A stretch of 64,000 nucleotides of DNA, from positions 1-64,000 of the forward strand of contig CAYRTS010000005.1 of the NCBI GenBank assembly GCA_964427285.1. Direction: 5' to 3'. Shown here piece after piece: positions 35,875-44,763 of the stretch (position 1 is its first letter; each line of letters begins with the position of its first letter). The notes under the pieces are model-generated. The model was not told where the DNA came from, did no database searches, and saw only the letters and a program-made list of their open reading frames with translations. A program made the translations under genes and the position numbers. Source of the stretch: SPCO01 sp964427285. GTDB lineage: Bacteria; Chloroflexota; Limnocylindria; Limnocylindrales; CSP1-4.

Positions 35875-36602
35875 CTGCCGGGCTCCGGTCCGTCGCTGGG
35901 CGACCCGAGCACGTGGCGCTTCGCCAGCTCGAATTCCTCGCTCGTTAGGTCGCCGCGCCGGCGAAGATCCGCGAGCCGTTCGATGCGGTCGACGACATCT
36001 GCGGGGGGCACCGGGGCACCATCGGGTCGAGGCAACGGTTCCCGCTCCTGTGCGGGCCCGGCGGGCGGCGCTGACAACCGCGCCGACCCGAAGAGCGGCG
36101 TACCTTGTCGGGCCCCCAGCTGCGCTCGCCCGGAGCGGACCACGCCCGGCGCTCTCCAGGCGACCACCAGCGGCAGGCCACCCATGACCACGAACATCAC
36201 GCCCGGGATCAGCCACCCAAGCTCGGGTCCCTCGCCGAGGCCAGCGGGCGGCGTCGCGCCCAGCTCCAGGAAGTTCCAACCGAGGCTGAGGAAGAGGCCG
36301 GGCCAGGCCAGCAGCGGGAGAAACATCCAGCTGCCACCGATCAACGCGCCGGCCCACAGCCCGAGACCACCGAACCCGAACAGGCCGAAGATCCCGAGCA
36401 TCATCGACATCGCCACCCCGTCCGGGCAAGGCTGGACGGAGACATATGGCCCGCCGTCGGCGCACGCACCGCCGACTGCCATGACCGCCCGCATCCCCAG
36501 CCACAGGAGCGTGACGCACGCGGCGAGCCCGAACGCCGAGACGAGCAACCCGAGAATCGCTCGACGCGACGGGGCACTCAGAGCCGATGCGCCGAAGGTC
36601 AT
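35871..36602 (-). CDS. multi-TM protein with C-terminal SHOCT domain
   Basis: 243 residues. About four hydrophobic segments fill the first 160 residues (ILGLLVSAFGLAACVTLLWLGM, MMLGIFGLFGFGGLGLWAGA, SWMFLPLLAWPGLFLSLGW, IPGVMFVVMGGLPLVVAW). A cytoplasmic Pro-rich linker and a SHOCT motif (VVDRIERLADLRRRGDLTSEEFELAKRHVL) follow near the end. SHOCT is a short oligomerisation or binding helix pair found at the ends of many unrelated proteins. The start codon is 1 nt after the glyS stop, and a microprotein overlaps the stop, so it is the penultimate gene of the recO-PPOX-glyS operon. Confidence 0.8.
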   Translation of the reverse strand: MTFGASALSAPSRRAILGLLVSAFGLAACVTLLWLGMRAVMAVGGACADGGPYVSVQPCPDGVAMSMMLGIFGLFGFGGLGLWAGALIGGSWMFLPLLAWPGLFLSLGWNFLELGATPPAGLGEGPELGWLIPGVMFVVMGGLPLVVAWRAPGVVRSGRAQLGARQGTPLFGSARLSAPPAGPAQEREPLPRPDGAPVPPADVVDRIERLADLRRRGDLTSEEFELAKRHVLGSPSDGPEPGR

Positions 36603-36603
36603 G

Positions 36604-38016
36604 TCAGGAGCGAGCCGCGTCCAGTCGATCGAGGATGAGCCGGGTCACGCCTTCGACCGGCACACGCTCCTGGATCATCGAATCGCGATCGCGGACCGTG
36701 ACCGCGCCGTCCTCCAGTGAGTCCACATCGACGGTCACGCACCACGGCGTCCCGATTTCGTCCTGGCGCCGGTACAGTTTGCCGATCGCCGCGGTGTCGT
36801 CGTAAACCGCCATCGTGTGCCGCTGCAGGTCCGCCTTGATCCGGTGGCAGAGCTCAACGATCTCGGGACGCTTCTTGAGCAGCGGCAGCACGGCGACCTT
36901 GTACGGCGCGAGGTCCGGATGGAGGGCCAACGAGACCCGCGTCTCGCCGCGGACCTCCTCCTCGCGGTAGGCGTCGATCAGGAACGTGAACGCTGCCCGA
37001 TCCGCGCCGGCGGCGGTCTCGATCACCCACGGAACCACGTGCTCATTGGTCGCCTGGTCGAAGTACTCGAGGGTCTCGCCGCTCGCCTCGGCATGGCGCG
37101 ACAGGTCGAAGTCGCCCCGGTTGTGGACCCCTTCGAGCTCCTTCCAGCCGAACGGGAAGCGGTATTCGACATCGATCGCCTTCTTCGCATAGTGGGCAAG
37201 CTCATCCGGAGCGTGTTCGCGGAGGCGCAGCCGGGATGGCGTCACGCCGTAGCGCTCGTACCAGGCGAGGCGTTTCGGGAGCCATTCTTCGAACGCGGCC
37301 GCCGCGTCGGCTTCTGGACGGACGAAGTACTGCATCTCCATCTGCTCGAACTCGCGCATCCGGAAGACGAAGTTGCCTGGCGAGATCTCGTTGCGAAATG
37401 ACTTGCCAATCTGGGCGATCCCGAACGGGAGCTTCTTGCGCGATGACTGCTGGACATTCTTGAAGTTCACGTAGGAGCCCTGCGCCGTCTCCGGGCGCAG
37501 GTAGATCACCGCAGCGTCCTCCTCGACCGGGCCCATGAACGTCTTGAACATGAGATTGAAGCGGCGCGGCGCCGAGAGCGGTCCGCCATCATTGGGGCAG
37601 CGCAGGCCAAGGCGTTCCACGATCCCCTCGTCGCGGAGGTCCGTGGCGCTCAGGTCCTCCGCCCCTGATAGCTCATCGAGCCGATAACGCCGCCGGCAAG
37701 TCGCGCACTCGACCAGTGGGTCGCTGAAGCTCCCGACGTGGCCGGATGTCACCCAGACCTGGGGGTGCATCAGGATCCCCGCGTCCAGCCCGACGATGTC
37801 GTCGCGCTCCTGGACCATCGCCCGCCACCACGCCCGCTTGACATTGTTCTTGAGCTCCACGCCCAAGGGTCCGTAGTCCCACACGGCATTGATCCCGCCG
37901 TAGATCTCGGACGACGGGAAGATGAACCCGCGTCGCTTGGACAGGGATACGATCGTGTCGAGATTGGCCACGGCAGGAGCTATGTCGTTCGCGTCGGTGG
38001 TCGGGACGTCGGTCAC
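36604..38016 (-). CDS. glyS: glycyl-tRNA synthetase (alpha2 type)
   Basis: 470 residues, class II, the single-chain homodimeric form. Motifs: SKRRGFIFPSSEIYGGINAVWDYGPLG at the N-terminus, a Cys pair in VECATCRRRYRLDEL with RCPNDGGPL as a zinc-like insert, motif 2-like region FGIAQIGKSFRNEISPGNFVFRMREFEQMEMQYFV, and motif 3-like DEIGTPWCVTVDVD followed by the anticodon-binding domain ending VTVRDRDSMIQERVPVEG. It charges tRNA-Gly. GTG 38016 has GGAGA upstream. It is followed after 1 nt by the SHOCT gene and preceded by a PPOX gene 52 bp upstream. Confidence 0.96.
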   Translation of the reverse strand: MTDVPTTDANDIAPAVANLDTIVSLSKRRGFIFPSSEIYGGINAVWDYGPLGVELKNNVKRAWWRAMVQERDDIVGLDAGILMHPQVWVTSGHVGSFSDPLVECATCRRRYRLDELSGAEDLSATDLRDEGIVERLGLRCPNDGGPLSAPRRFNLMFKTFMGPVEEDAAVIYLRPETAQGSYVNFKNVQQSSRKKLPFGIAQIGKSFRNEISPGNFVFRMREFEQMEMQYFVRPEADAAAAFEEWLPKRLAWYERYGVTPSRLRLREHAPDELAHYAKKAIDVEYRFPFGWKELEGVHNRGDFDLSRHAEASGETLEYFDQATNEHVVPWVIETAAGADRAAFTFLIDAYREEEVRGETRVSLALHPDLAPYKVAVLPLLKKRPEIVELCHRIKADLQRHTMAVYDDTAAIGKLYRRQDEIGTPWCVTVDVDSLEDGAVTVRDRDSMIQERVPVEGVTRLILDRLDAARS

Positions 38017-38068
38017 AGGGGTCTCCGGGCGATCTGAGTGGGCCGCCCGATGCTACCAGAGGCGCTGC

Positions 38069-38494
38069 TCAGCCCAGCCGCCAGCGCGTCGGGGTCACAC
38101 GAATGGCCAGCGGGTACTCGGCGGCAAACCACTCGGGCGTCCAACCATACCCCGCGATCATGTCGGCGTACTTCGCCCGGTACGCCGGGTGCTGGTCGGC
38201 GCGCGGACCAACCGTGTCGATGCGGGCCGCTCCCTCCATCGACACGTGGTCGCCACCGGCCACATCGGTGTGCAGGTTGAATGCGACCCGCGGGTTGTCC
38301 TCGAGGTTGCCGTTACGCGGCGCGCGTCTGTGCGAGTAGACCAGAACCTTGCCGGACTCCCACAGGAACCAGATCGCGGATGCCTGGGGCTGACCATCCG
38401 GGTTGACGCTCGTCAGCCAGCCGATCTTTTCCGTCGCCAGACGTTCCAGGGCACGCCTGCCGAGCTCCGTCGTCGGATCGAGGGTCGTGCTCAT
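38069..38494 (-). CDS. PPOX-class F420-dependent oxidoreductase-like protein
   Basis: 141 residues of the split-barrel flavin/F420-binding fold. IGWLTSVNPDGQPQASAIWFLWESGKVLVYS, then NPRVAFNLHTDVAGGDHVSMEGAARI, is the pattern of the actinobacterial and chloroflexal PPOX subfamily that tends to use F420 rather than FMN. Substrate unknown. Its start overlaps the recO stop (TGATG). Confidence 0.85.
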   Translation of the reverse strand: MSTTLDPTTELGRRALERLATEKIGWLTSVNPDGQPQASAIWFLWESGKVLVYSHRRAPRNGNLEDNPRVAFNLHTDVAGGDHVSMEGAARIDTVGPRADQHPAYRAKYADMIAGYGWTPEWFAAEYPLAIRVTPTRWRLG

Positions 38495-39267
38495 CAGCGT
38501 GCCACGGGAACGTGCCGAACCTCATCGAGAAAGGCGAGCGAGCGCGCCTCGCGCTCGAGGGCGCCGCGAACGAAGTCACGCAGGGCCACCTCCGTCTCGC
38601 GCTCCACGGACTGAGCCAGGCGGAGCGCGGCGATCGCCTCGATATCCAGGCGCTGGTAGGCCTTGAGGAGCTTGAGCGCGTCCAGCGTCAGGCCAGTTCG
38701 GTCGTGGCCGGGCCCCGGGCAGCGCTCGCACAACACGCCGCCGAGCGGCGGCACCCAGCGGAATCGTTCGCTCGACTCAAGCATGCGGTCGCACTCCACG
38801 CATCGATCCACCTCAGGACGCTGCCCGAGCTCGTCGAGCAGGTGCATCTCGAACCAGCGGGCCACCCGGCCCGGGGCCATCCCGGCATCCAGCAATTCGT
38901 AGGCGCGCCGGAGCAGCGCGTACAGGGGCGCGGCGGGATGGCGCTCCTCGAGTGAGCGGTCGGCCAGCTCGGCGAGATACCAGGCCGTGGCGGTGGCTTC
39001 GAGCGAGTCGCGCAGCTTGAGCCAGGCATGATCCACGCTGACCTGGGTGACGACATCGAACGTTCGTCCGCGGGCGAGGGCAACGGTCAGCTCGGCAAAC
39101 GGTTCGAGGCTGCCGCCCAGGCGCGACGTGGGCCGTCGAATCCCCTTGGCGATCGCCTTGAGCTTGCCGACGGTCGGGGTGATCAGGGTGAGGACCCGAT
39201 CCGCCTCCCCGAGGTTGAACCGCGACAGGACGATCGCCTCGGTCGTGTAGCGGCGCGGGATGGGCAT
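38494..39267 (-). CDS. recO: DNA repair protein RecO
   Basis: 257 residues. The N-terminal OB fold begins RRYTTEAIVLSRFNLGEADRVLTLITP and is followed by GKLKAIAKGIRRPTSRLGG. The helical and zinc-finger part carries the pair CVECDRM and CERCPGPG. It loads RecA on SSB-coated ssDNA with RecR. ATG 39267 starts at the usual family position, and TACCGT sits 7 nt upstream. First gene of recO-PPOX-glyS-SHOCT-microprotein; divergent from the prenyl synthase gene. Confidence 0.93.
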   Translation of the reverse strand: MPIPRRYTTEAIVLSRFNLGEADRVLTLITPTVGKLKAIAKGIRRPTSRLGGSLEPFAELTVALARGRTFDVVTQVSVDHAWLKLRDSLEATATAWYLAELADRSLEERHPAAPLYALLRRAYELLDAGMAPGRVARWFEMHLLDELGQRPEVDRCVECDRMLESSERFRWVPPLGGVLCERCPGPGHDRTGLTLDALKLLKAYQRLDIEAIAALRLAQSVERETEVALRDFVRGALEREARSLAFLDEVRHVPVAR

Positions 39268-39274
39268 GGGCGCG

Positions 39275-39280
39275 ACGGTA
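39275..39280 (-). promoter_or_regulatory. -10 box of a probable leaderless recO promoter
   Basis: On the minus strand TACCGT ends 7 nt before the recO ATG (39267), and there is no Shine-Dalgarno. Confidence 0.5.
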
Positions 39281-39341
39281 GCACCGCTTGCGTCGACGCG
39301 GACTGCGACCAACAGGCTACCTGCGCAGTACACGTTTCAGG

Positions 39342-39347
39342 TACACT
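39342..39347 (+). promoter_or_regulatory. -10 box of a probable leaderless prenyl synthase promoter
   Basis: TACACT ends 7 nt before ATG 39355. It lies back to back with the recO promoter in an 87-bp divergent region. No good -35 hexamer is seen. Confidence 0.5.
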
Positions 39348-39354
39348 CGCGGCG

Positions 39355-40380
39355 ATGGCGACCACATCGAGCGACCTTGACCTGGGCCGGCTCATCGCCG
39401 ATACCGAAGCAGAAATCGGTCGTCTTGTCGGCGACCAGGATCCGTCGACGCGCGGCCTCTACGAGATGGTCCGCTACCACCTGGCACTCGACGGCTCCGG
39501 GGCGTCGGGCGGCAAGCGGATTCGGCCGCTCCTGGGCCTGCTCGCCTTCGCCAGCATCACCGGCGACCACCAACTGGCGCTGCCGGGCGCCGCGGCCGTG
39601 GAACTTGGCCACAATTTCTCGCTGGTCCACGATGACATCGAGGACGGTGACACGGAACGGCGCCATCGGGCCACCCTGTGGACGGTCTACGGGGTTCCGC
39701 AGGCGATCAATACCGGCGACGCGCTGTTCAGCCTGTCCCGGATCGCGCTGCATCGCCTGACGGACCTCGGATTTCCGGACGCCAAGGTCCTGCGCCTGAT
39801 GCGGCTGTTTGACCAGACCTGCATGCGGTTGTGCGAGGGCCAGTACCTCGACATCGCGATGAGCGGGTCCGATGACCTGATGACCGTCGAGCTCTACTTC
39901 GACATGATCGGGCGCAAGACGGCCGCGCTCATCGCCGCATCCATCGAGTCGGGCGCCCTGCTGGCCACCGACGACGAGGCCGTGATCGGCCGCTATCGCG
40001 AGTTCGGCTGGTCGCTCGGCATTGCGTTCCAGCTCAATGACGACCTGCTGGGGATCTGGGGCCACGAGGAGGCGACGGGCAAGGAACCGTCAGACGTGGC
40101 GCACAAGAAGAAGACCCTGCCGGTGATCTACGCCTATGAGCACGCGGGCGCGGACGACCGCGCCCGGCTCGCCGCCCTGTACGCGAGTCCCGACCTGGAT
40201 GGGCCGGAAGTCGCCGAGATCATCGCGATCCTCGAGCGCAGTGGCGCGCGCGAATACACCCGCGACCAGGCCCGCCAGTACCGCGACGCCGCGCTGACTG
40301 CCCTCGATGCCGCCGGAGTCGTCGAGCCGGGCGCGCGCAGACATCTCGAGGAGATCATCGTCTCGGTGATCAGCGCGTAG
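39355..40380 (+). CDS. polyprenyl (geranylgeranyl-type) diphosphate synthase
   Basis: 341 residues, trans-isoprenyl diphosphate synthase family. Substrate-binding GGKRIRPLLGLLAF, first Asp-rich motif HDDIEDGDTERRHR and second Asp-rich motif FQLNDDLLGIWG followed by KKKTLPVIYA are all intact. The first motif is DDxxD-like (DDIED). It condenses IPP with allylic diphosphates to a C15-C20 or longer product; chain length cannot be fixed by eye. It converges on the CNNM/CorC gene with 10 bp between stops. ispE lies 3.4 kb away on the opposite strand. Confidence 0.92.
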   Translation: MATTSSDLDLGRLIADTEAEIGRLVGDQDPSTRGLYEMVRYHLALDGSGASGGKRIRPLLGLLAFASITGDHQLALPGAAAVELGHNFSLVHDDIEDGDTERRHRATLWTVYGVPQAINTGDALFSLSRIALHRLTDLGFPDAKVLRLMRLFDQTCMRLCEGQYLDIAMSGSDDLMTVELYFDMIGRKTAALIAASIESGALLATDDEAVIGRYREFGWSLGIAFQLNDDLLGIWGHEEATGKEPSDVAHKKKTLPVIYAYEHAGADDRARLAALYASPDLDGPEVAEIIAILERSGAREYTRDQARQYRDAALTALDAAGVVEPGARRHLEEIIVSVISA

Positions 40381-40390
40381 CTCGCACGCT

Positions 40391-41728
40391 CTACCGGTCC
40401 GCCTCGTCATCGAGGGGCCGGGCGATGTCGCGATCGCGGACCGCCAGCACCTTGCCGACCCGCCGCCCGTCGGTCGTCTCGACCGTCAGGGTGAGGCCCT
40501 CGACCATCACCTGGTCGCCAGGAGTCGGCACGCCACCGATCCGGTGATAGATCAGGCCGCCCACGGTGTCGTATTCGTCCGCATCCTCGAGACTCAGCGT
40601 GATGTGGAACAACTCGGCCAGGTCGTCGACATCGGCACGTCCATCGATCCGCGCCTCGTCATCGGAGAGCTTGACGATCAGGGGTTCCTCCTCGTCGTAC
40701 TCGTCCTGGATCTCCCCGACGATCTCCTCAAGCAGGTCTTCGATGGTGACCATGCCGGCCGTCCCGCCGTATTCGTCGAGCACGATCGCGATGTGGACCT
40801 TGCTCCGTTGGAATTGATGGAGCAGGTCATCCACGCTCATCGACTCGGGCACAAAGGCCGGCGTCCGCAACATGGTCCGCAGCGGCGGCGGGTCGCCCGC
40901 TGCATCCTTGAGGAACGGCAGCAGGTCCTTGGCGTACAGGATGCCCAGGATCTTGTCGATGGACTCACCGTAGACCGGGATCCGGCTGTGACCCTCGTCA
41001 ACGACGGTATCAATCGCCTGCGCGATGGTCGCGTCCGCCGCCAGGGTCACCATGGCGATCCGCGGGACCATCACCTCGTGGAGACGCTGGCTCCCAAGCT
41101 CGATGACCGCGTGGATCATCTGCTCTTCCTCGGCCTCCAGGACACCCTGCTGGCCCCCCTGCTGGATGATGAGGCGGATCTCCTCGGCACTGATCCGCTC
41201 GTCCGCGGCCACATCCGCACGGAACAGCCGGCTGATCCGCCGCGTGGTCCAGGTCAGGAACCCGACCAGCGGGCCCAGGACGACGCCGAGGACTTCGATG
41301 AACCGGCTGGTCGACATGGCCACCCGTTCGGCATGGGCCAATCCAATCTGCTTGGGCACCAGCTCGCCAAAGATGATCGTGAAGATCGTCAGGAGCCCGG
41401 TCACGACGATCAGGGCGATCCCGCCCGCGACACTCGCCAGCGGCCCGAACGCGGCCAGCCATAGCTCCAGTCCGCCAACGAGGCTGACCGCGGCAAACGC
41501 GGAGGCAAGGAACCCGAGGAAGTTGATCCCGATCTGGATGACCGCCAGGAACCGGCCCGGGTTCTCCTTTAGCCGCTGGACGCGGCGGGCGTCACGACGG
41601 CCCTCGTCGATGAGCTGCTGGATCCGGCTGCGCCGGATGGTGACCAGCGCGATCTCCGTCGCCGAGAAGATCCCGTTGAGCAGGACGAGGACGACGATGA
41701 TGCCGAGCTCGACGAACGACCCGTTCAT
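40391..41728 (-). CDS. CNNM/HlyC-CorC family membrane protein with CBS pair
   Basis: 445 residues. The N-terminal CNNM (DUF21) domain has three to four TM helices (LGIIVVLVLLNGIFSATEIALVTIRRSRI, then helices near 60-145). Two CBS domains (about 205-335: MVPRIAMVTLAADATIAQAIDTV, LLPFLKDAAG, VHIAIVLDEYGGTAGMVTIEDLLEEIVGEI) follow, and then a C-terminal CorC_HlyC domain (about 350-435). Such proteins regulate or carry Mg2+/Co2+ export, with the CBS pair sensing adenine nucleotides. The start overlaps the end of glmU by 4 nt (ATGA), so both are cotranscribed. Confidence 0.93.
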   Translation of the reverse strand: MNGSFVELGIIVVLVLLNGIFSATEIALVTIRRSRIQQLIDEGRRDARRVQRLKENPGRFLAVIQIGINFLGFLASAFAAVSLVGGLELWLAAFGPLASVAGGIALIVVTGLLTIFTIIFGELVPKQIGLAHAERVAMSTSRFIEVLGVVLGPLVGFLTWTTRRISRLFRADVAADERISAEEIRLIIQQGGQQGVLEAEEEQMIHAVIELGSQRLHEVMVPRIAMVTLAADATIAQAIDTVVDEGHSRIPVYGESIDKILGILYAKDLLPFLKDAAGDPPPLRTMLRTPAFVPESMSVDDLLHQFQRSKVHIAIVLDEYGGTAGMVTIEDLLEEIVGEIQDEYDEEEPLIVKLSDDEARIDGRADVDDLAELFHITLSLEDADEYDTVGGLIYHRIGGVPTPGDQVMVEGLTLTVETTDGRRVGKVLAVRDRDIARPLDDEADR

Positions 41729-43128
41729 GCCGGTGGGTCACCCGCCCCGGCGCGTGGTTCGCGGATCCGCGCCGGCACGCCGAACGCCAGTTTGCCCGGA
41801 GGCACGTCGCGAGTCACCACCGCCCCGGCGCCGGTCCGGGCGCCCGCGCCGATGTCGCGCGGCGCCACGATCATCGTGTCGACCCCGATGAAGGCCCCAT
41901 CCCCGATCGTGGTCGGATGCTTGGTCGTGCCGTCGTAGTTGGCCGTGATCGTCCCCGCCCCGACGTTGACCCGCTCACCGACCCGCGCGTCACCGAGATA
42001 GCTGACGTGATGCTGTTTCGACCCCGGGCCGAGCCGGGTGTTCTTGAGCTCGGCAAAGTTGCCGACCTCGGCGCCGCGACCCACGACGCTGCCCGGCCGC
42101 AGGTGGCTGTACGGCCCGACGATCGCCTCATCCTCGATGGTCGAGGCCTCGACGACGCTGGCCCAGACGCGCGCGCGGCGCCCGACGACGGCATCGATCA
42201 GCTGGCTCCCGGCCCCGATGACGCTGCCCTCACCGACCGTGGTGGTGCCCTTCAGGATCACGTTGGGCTCGATGGTCACGTCGGCGGCCAGCTCGACGGA
42301 CCAGTCGAGGTAGACCGTGGAGGGGTCGCGCATGGTGACGCCATTGGCCATGTGGGCTTCGTTGAGCCGGACCCGCATCGTCCACTCGGCGGCGGCGAGT
42401 TGCGATCGGTCGTTGATCCCGTCAAACCGTCCGTCGTCCTCGAAGCCGACGGCGCTGACGATCCGGCCATCCTCGCGGGCGAGGCGGACCAGGTCGGTCA
42501 GGTACACCTCGCCGGTCACCGCGGACGACCTGAGCGTGCCGATCCTCCGGCGCAACCAGGCAGCATCGAAGGCATACAGGCCGGCGTTGGTCTCGTTGCC
42601 GGCAAGCTCCTCGGGCGTCGCATCACGGGCCTCGACGATCCGCTCCACGGTTCCAAACTCGCCGCGGATGACCCGTCCGAGCCGGGCGGGATCTGCGGCA
42701 AAGACACTGGCCAGGGCGATCGCCGCGTCATCGGCCCGGCGTGCCTCGACGATGGCGTCGAGATCGGCACCGGTCACCAGCGGGACATCGCCACTGAGCA
42801 CGACGATCTCTCCCGCGTCGTCGGGGACCGCCACCATGGCCGCGCGAACGGCATCGCCGGAACCGCGCGGCTCCGCCTGCAGCGCGAATGTGGCGCGCTC
42901 GGCAACGACCCCGATGATCGTCTCAACCGCCGGCGAGTAGACCACGATCGGGCGCGATGCCATACCGCTGGCCGTGCTCGCCCAGGCGTCGATGACGTAC
43001 GCGAGCATCGCCCGACCGCACAGTTGGTGGAGCACCTTGGGGGTGCTCGAGCGCATTCGCGTCCCGAGGCCGGCCGCGAGGACGACCGCGACCGTACGGG
43101 TCGACTGGCCTGCTTCGGGGGGGTTCAC
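41725..43128 (-). CDS. glmU: bifunctional UDP-GlcNAc pyrophosphorylase/GlcN-1-P acetyltransferase
   Basis: 467 residues. The N-terminal nucleotidyltransferase has VVLAAGLGTRMRSSTPKVLHQL and the Asp of LSGDVPLVTG. The C-terminal left-handed beta helix has hexapeptide repeats and the acetyltransferase signature GAGTITANYDGTTKHPT with conserved residues NFAELKNTRLGPGSK. It makes UDP-GlcNAc for peptidoglycan and glycans in two steps. GTG 43128 is the start. glmS and glmM lie 12-15 kb upstream on the same strand. Confidence 0.96.
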   Translation of the reverse strand: MNPPEAGQSTRTVAVVLAAGLGTRMRSSTPKVLHQLCGRAMLAYVIDAWASTASGMASRPIVVYSPAVETIIGVVAERATFALQAEPRGSGDAVRAAMVAVPDDAGEIVVLSGDVPLVTGADLDAIVEARRADDAAIALASVFAADPARLGRVIRGEFGTVERIVEARDATPEELAGNETNAGLYAFDAAWLRRRIGTLRSSAVTGEVYLTDLVRLAREDGRIVSAVGFEDDGRFDGINDRSQLAAAEWTMRVRLNEAHMANGVTMRDPSTVYLDWSVELAADVTIEPNVILKGTTTVGEGSVIGAGSQLIDAVVGRRARVWASVVEASTIEDEAIVGPYSHLRPGSVVGRGAEVGNFAELKNTRLGPGSKQHHVSYLGDARVGERVNVGAGTITANYDGTTKHPTTIGDGAFIGVDTMIVAPRDIGAGARTGAGAVVTRDVPPGKLAFGVPARIREPRAGAGDPPA

Positions 43129-43261
43129 GAGGCGGGACGCCGACGCGGCCCGGCCTGGGAGCGATCGTCGTTCCCGATCCGGTCCGGATCCGGTGCCGTT
43201 GGGTCAACTGTCATCAGTGGGTCGAGGCATCGTAGGGGTGGCCTCGGAGCGGTGTCAACCG

Positions 43262-43319
43262 ACGGTCCGATCACTCACGGTCCGATCACTCACGGTCCGA
43301 TCACTCACGGTCCGATCAC
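43262..43319. repeat. 15-bp tandem repeat, about 3.9 copies
   Basis: The unit ACGGTCCGATCACTC is repeated exactly at 43262-43276, 43277-43291 and 43292-43306, with a partial fourth copy to 43319. It lies in the 229-bp gap between ridA and glmU, about 130 bp before glmU. The remainder of the gap shows no gene. Confidence 0.95.
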
Positions 43320-43357
43320 GCGACCGCCGGACCGCCGGACCCCGGGGCGCCCGCGGT

Positions 43358-43744
43358 TCAGGCATGCAACCGGGCGATGACCTCGACCTCGATCCGCGCG
43401 CCCTTTGGCAACGCGGCTACCGCGACCGTCGAGCGGGCCGGGGGCGGATCCGCCATGAACCGCCCGTAGATCGCATTGACCGTCGCGAATTCGGACATGT
43501 CCACGAGGAAGATCGTGGTCTTGAGCACATCGCCCCAGCTGCTCCCGGCGGCCTTCAGGACCGCGGTCACGTTGGCCATCACCCGTTCCGTCTCGGGTTC
43601 GATGCCGCCCTCCACCAGCACGCCGGTGGCCGGATCGAGGGCCACCTGGCCGGCCGTGAACAGGAGGTTTTCGATCGCGATCGCCTGGCTGTACGGGCCG
43701 ATGGCGACCGGTGCACCGGTGGTGGAGATGGCTCGACGGGTCAT
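43358..43744 (-). CDS. ridA: RidA/YjgF family enamine/imine deaminase
   Basis: 128 residues, one chorismate-mutase-like fold. APVAIGPYSQAIAIENLLFTAGQVALDP is the family N-terminal pattern and the conserved Arg lies in KGARIEVEVIA, as needed to bind the carboxylate of 2-aminoacrylate-type intermediates. It hydrolyses reactive enamines to keto acids. It overlaps the ispE stop by 4 nt. Confidence 0.93.
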   Translation of the reverse strand: MTRRAISTTGAPVAIGPYSQAIAIENLLFTAGQVALDPATGVLVEGGIEPETERVMANVTAVLKAAGSSWGDVLKTTIFLVDMSEFATVNAIYGRFMADPPPARSTVAVAALPKGARIEVEVIARLHA

Positions 43745-44763
43745 GACTGGCTCCCATGCTGGTGGCCGCCCGTGATGGTCGTGGCGGTGACGAACGGATG
43801 GATGGCTCCCGGCGCCGCGAGTTGCCCGCCACGGAGCGCAGCGGTGACGACCTCTGCGGCCTCGGCGGCCATGGCCACCGAAGCATAGAGCGCCCAGAGT
43901 GTTGGGCCCGAGCCGGACAGACCGATTGGCCGGACGAGCAGTCGACTCAGCGCCCGCCGAAAGGGCACGAGGGCCGGGACCAGCAGCGCGGTTGCGCGCA
44001 GCAGGTCGTTGGCCACGGTCAGGGCACCGGCGCGCGCCACCAGGTCAGCCGTCGACAGGTTCGCCCGTAGCTCTTCGGCCAGGTGGGTCGACGTCATGCG
44101 CACGGCGGGGTCGCCATGGGTCGCCGTCGCGTCGAATGCCGCGAAGACGTCGGCTGTCGAGACTCGGATGGCGGGTGTGACCAGCAGAACGCCGGGCGCG
44201 CCGTGGAGCCCCGGAAGCGGCGTCACCTGCTCGCCGCGTCCCTCCACGAGGGCGGGGGCCATGGCCAGGAAGAACGGCACGTCCGATCCGATCCGGGCGG
44301 CCAGCCGGGTGCGGGCGTCGGGTTCGAGCGTGGTGCCCCACGCTTCGAGAGCGCCGTCAACCGCCGCAGCCGCGTCCGATGAGCCACCGCCCAGACCGGC
44401 TGCGACCGGGATCCGCTTCTCCAGCCGGGCCGCGAGGGCCGGCGCGGGGCCGGGACCGCCGACCCAGGCCCCCCCAACGGCTGCGCGGGCCGCCGCGATG
44501 GCTCGCAGGACCAGGTTCTGTCCCGGCGGCCCGGCGTCGAACCCGGCGACGTAGAGCGTGTCGTCGGTGCTGCCGGAAGGCGCGAGGCTGAGCCGATCCG
44601 CCAGGTCCAGGGGGACGAAGACGGAGTGCAGGCTGTGGTAGCCGTCGTCGCGTCGCCCGGTCACCGCCAGGGTCAGGTTCAGCTTGGCCGGCGCGAGGCG
44701 GACGACCGGGGCGAGACGACGCGACGGATCCGCCGCCGCCGGGCCGCCGGGTTCCCGGGTCAT
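43741..44763 (-). CDS. ispE: 4-diphosphocytidyl-2-C-methyl-D-erythritol kinase
   Basis: 340 residues, GHMP kinase fold; the fourth step of the MEP isoprenoid pathway. LAPAKLNLTLAVTGRRDDGYHSL starts the protein, the ATP loop is PVAAGLGGGSSDAAAAVDG, and GLSGSGPTLWALY is the C-terminal GHMP motif. ATG 44763 overlaps the rsmA stop by ATGA. Other MEP genes are not in the window except the prenyl synthase at 39.4 kb. Confidence 0.95.
   Translation of the reverse strand: MTREPGGPAAADPSRRLAPVVRLAPAKLNLTLAVTGRRDDGYHSLHSVFVPLDLADRLSLAPSGSTDDTLYVAGFDAGPPGQNLVLRAIAAARAAVGGAWVGGPGPAPALAARLEKRIPVAAGLGGGSSDAAAAVDGALEAWGTTLEPDARTRLAARIGSDVPFFLAMAPALVEGRGEQVTPLPGLHGAPGVLLVTPAIRVSTADVFAAFDATATHGDPAVRMTSTHLAEELRANLSTADLVARAGALTVANDLLRATALLVPALVPFRRALSRLLVRPIGLSGSGPTLWALYASVAMAAEAAEVVTAALRGGQLAAPGAIHPFVTATTITGGHQHGSQS

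Noticed and set aside
37985..38068. T-box or other amino-acid-sensing leader before glyS
   Set aside because: The gap is only 52 bp and contains no T-box core or strong hairpin.
43262..43319. CRISPR-like array
   Set aside because: The 15-bp units are directly adjacent with no spacers, so this is a simple tandem repeat; no cas genes are present.
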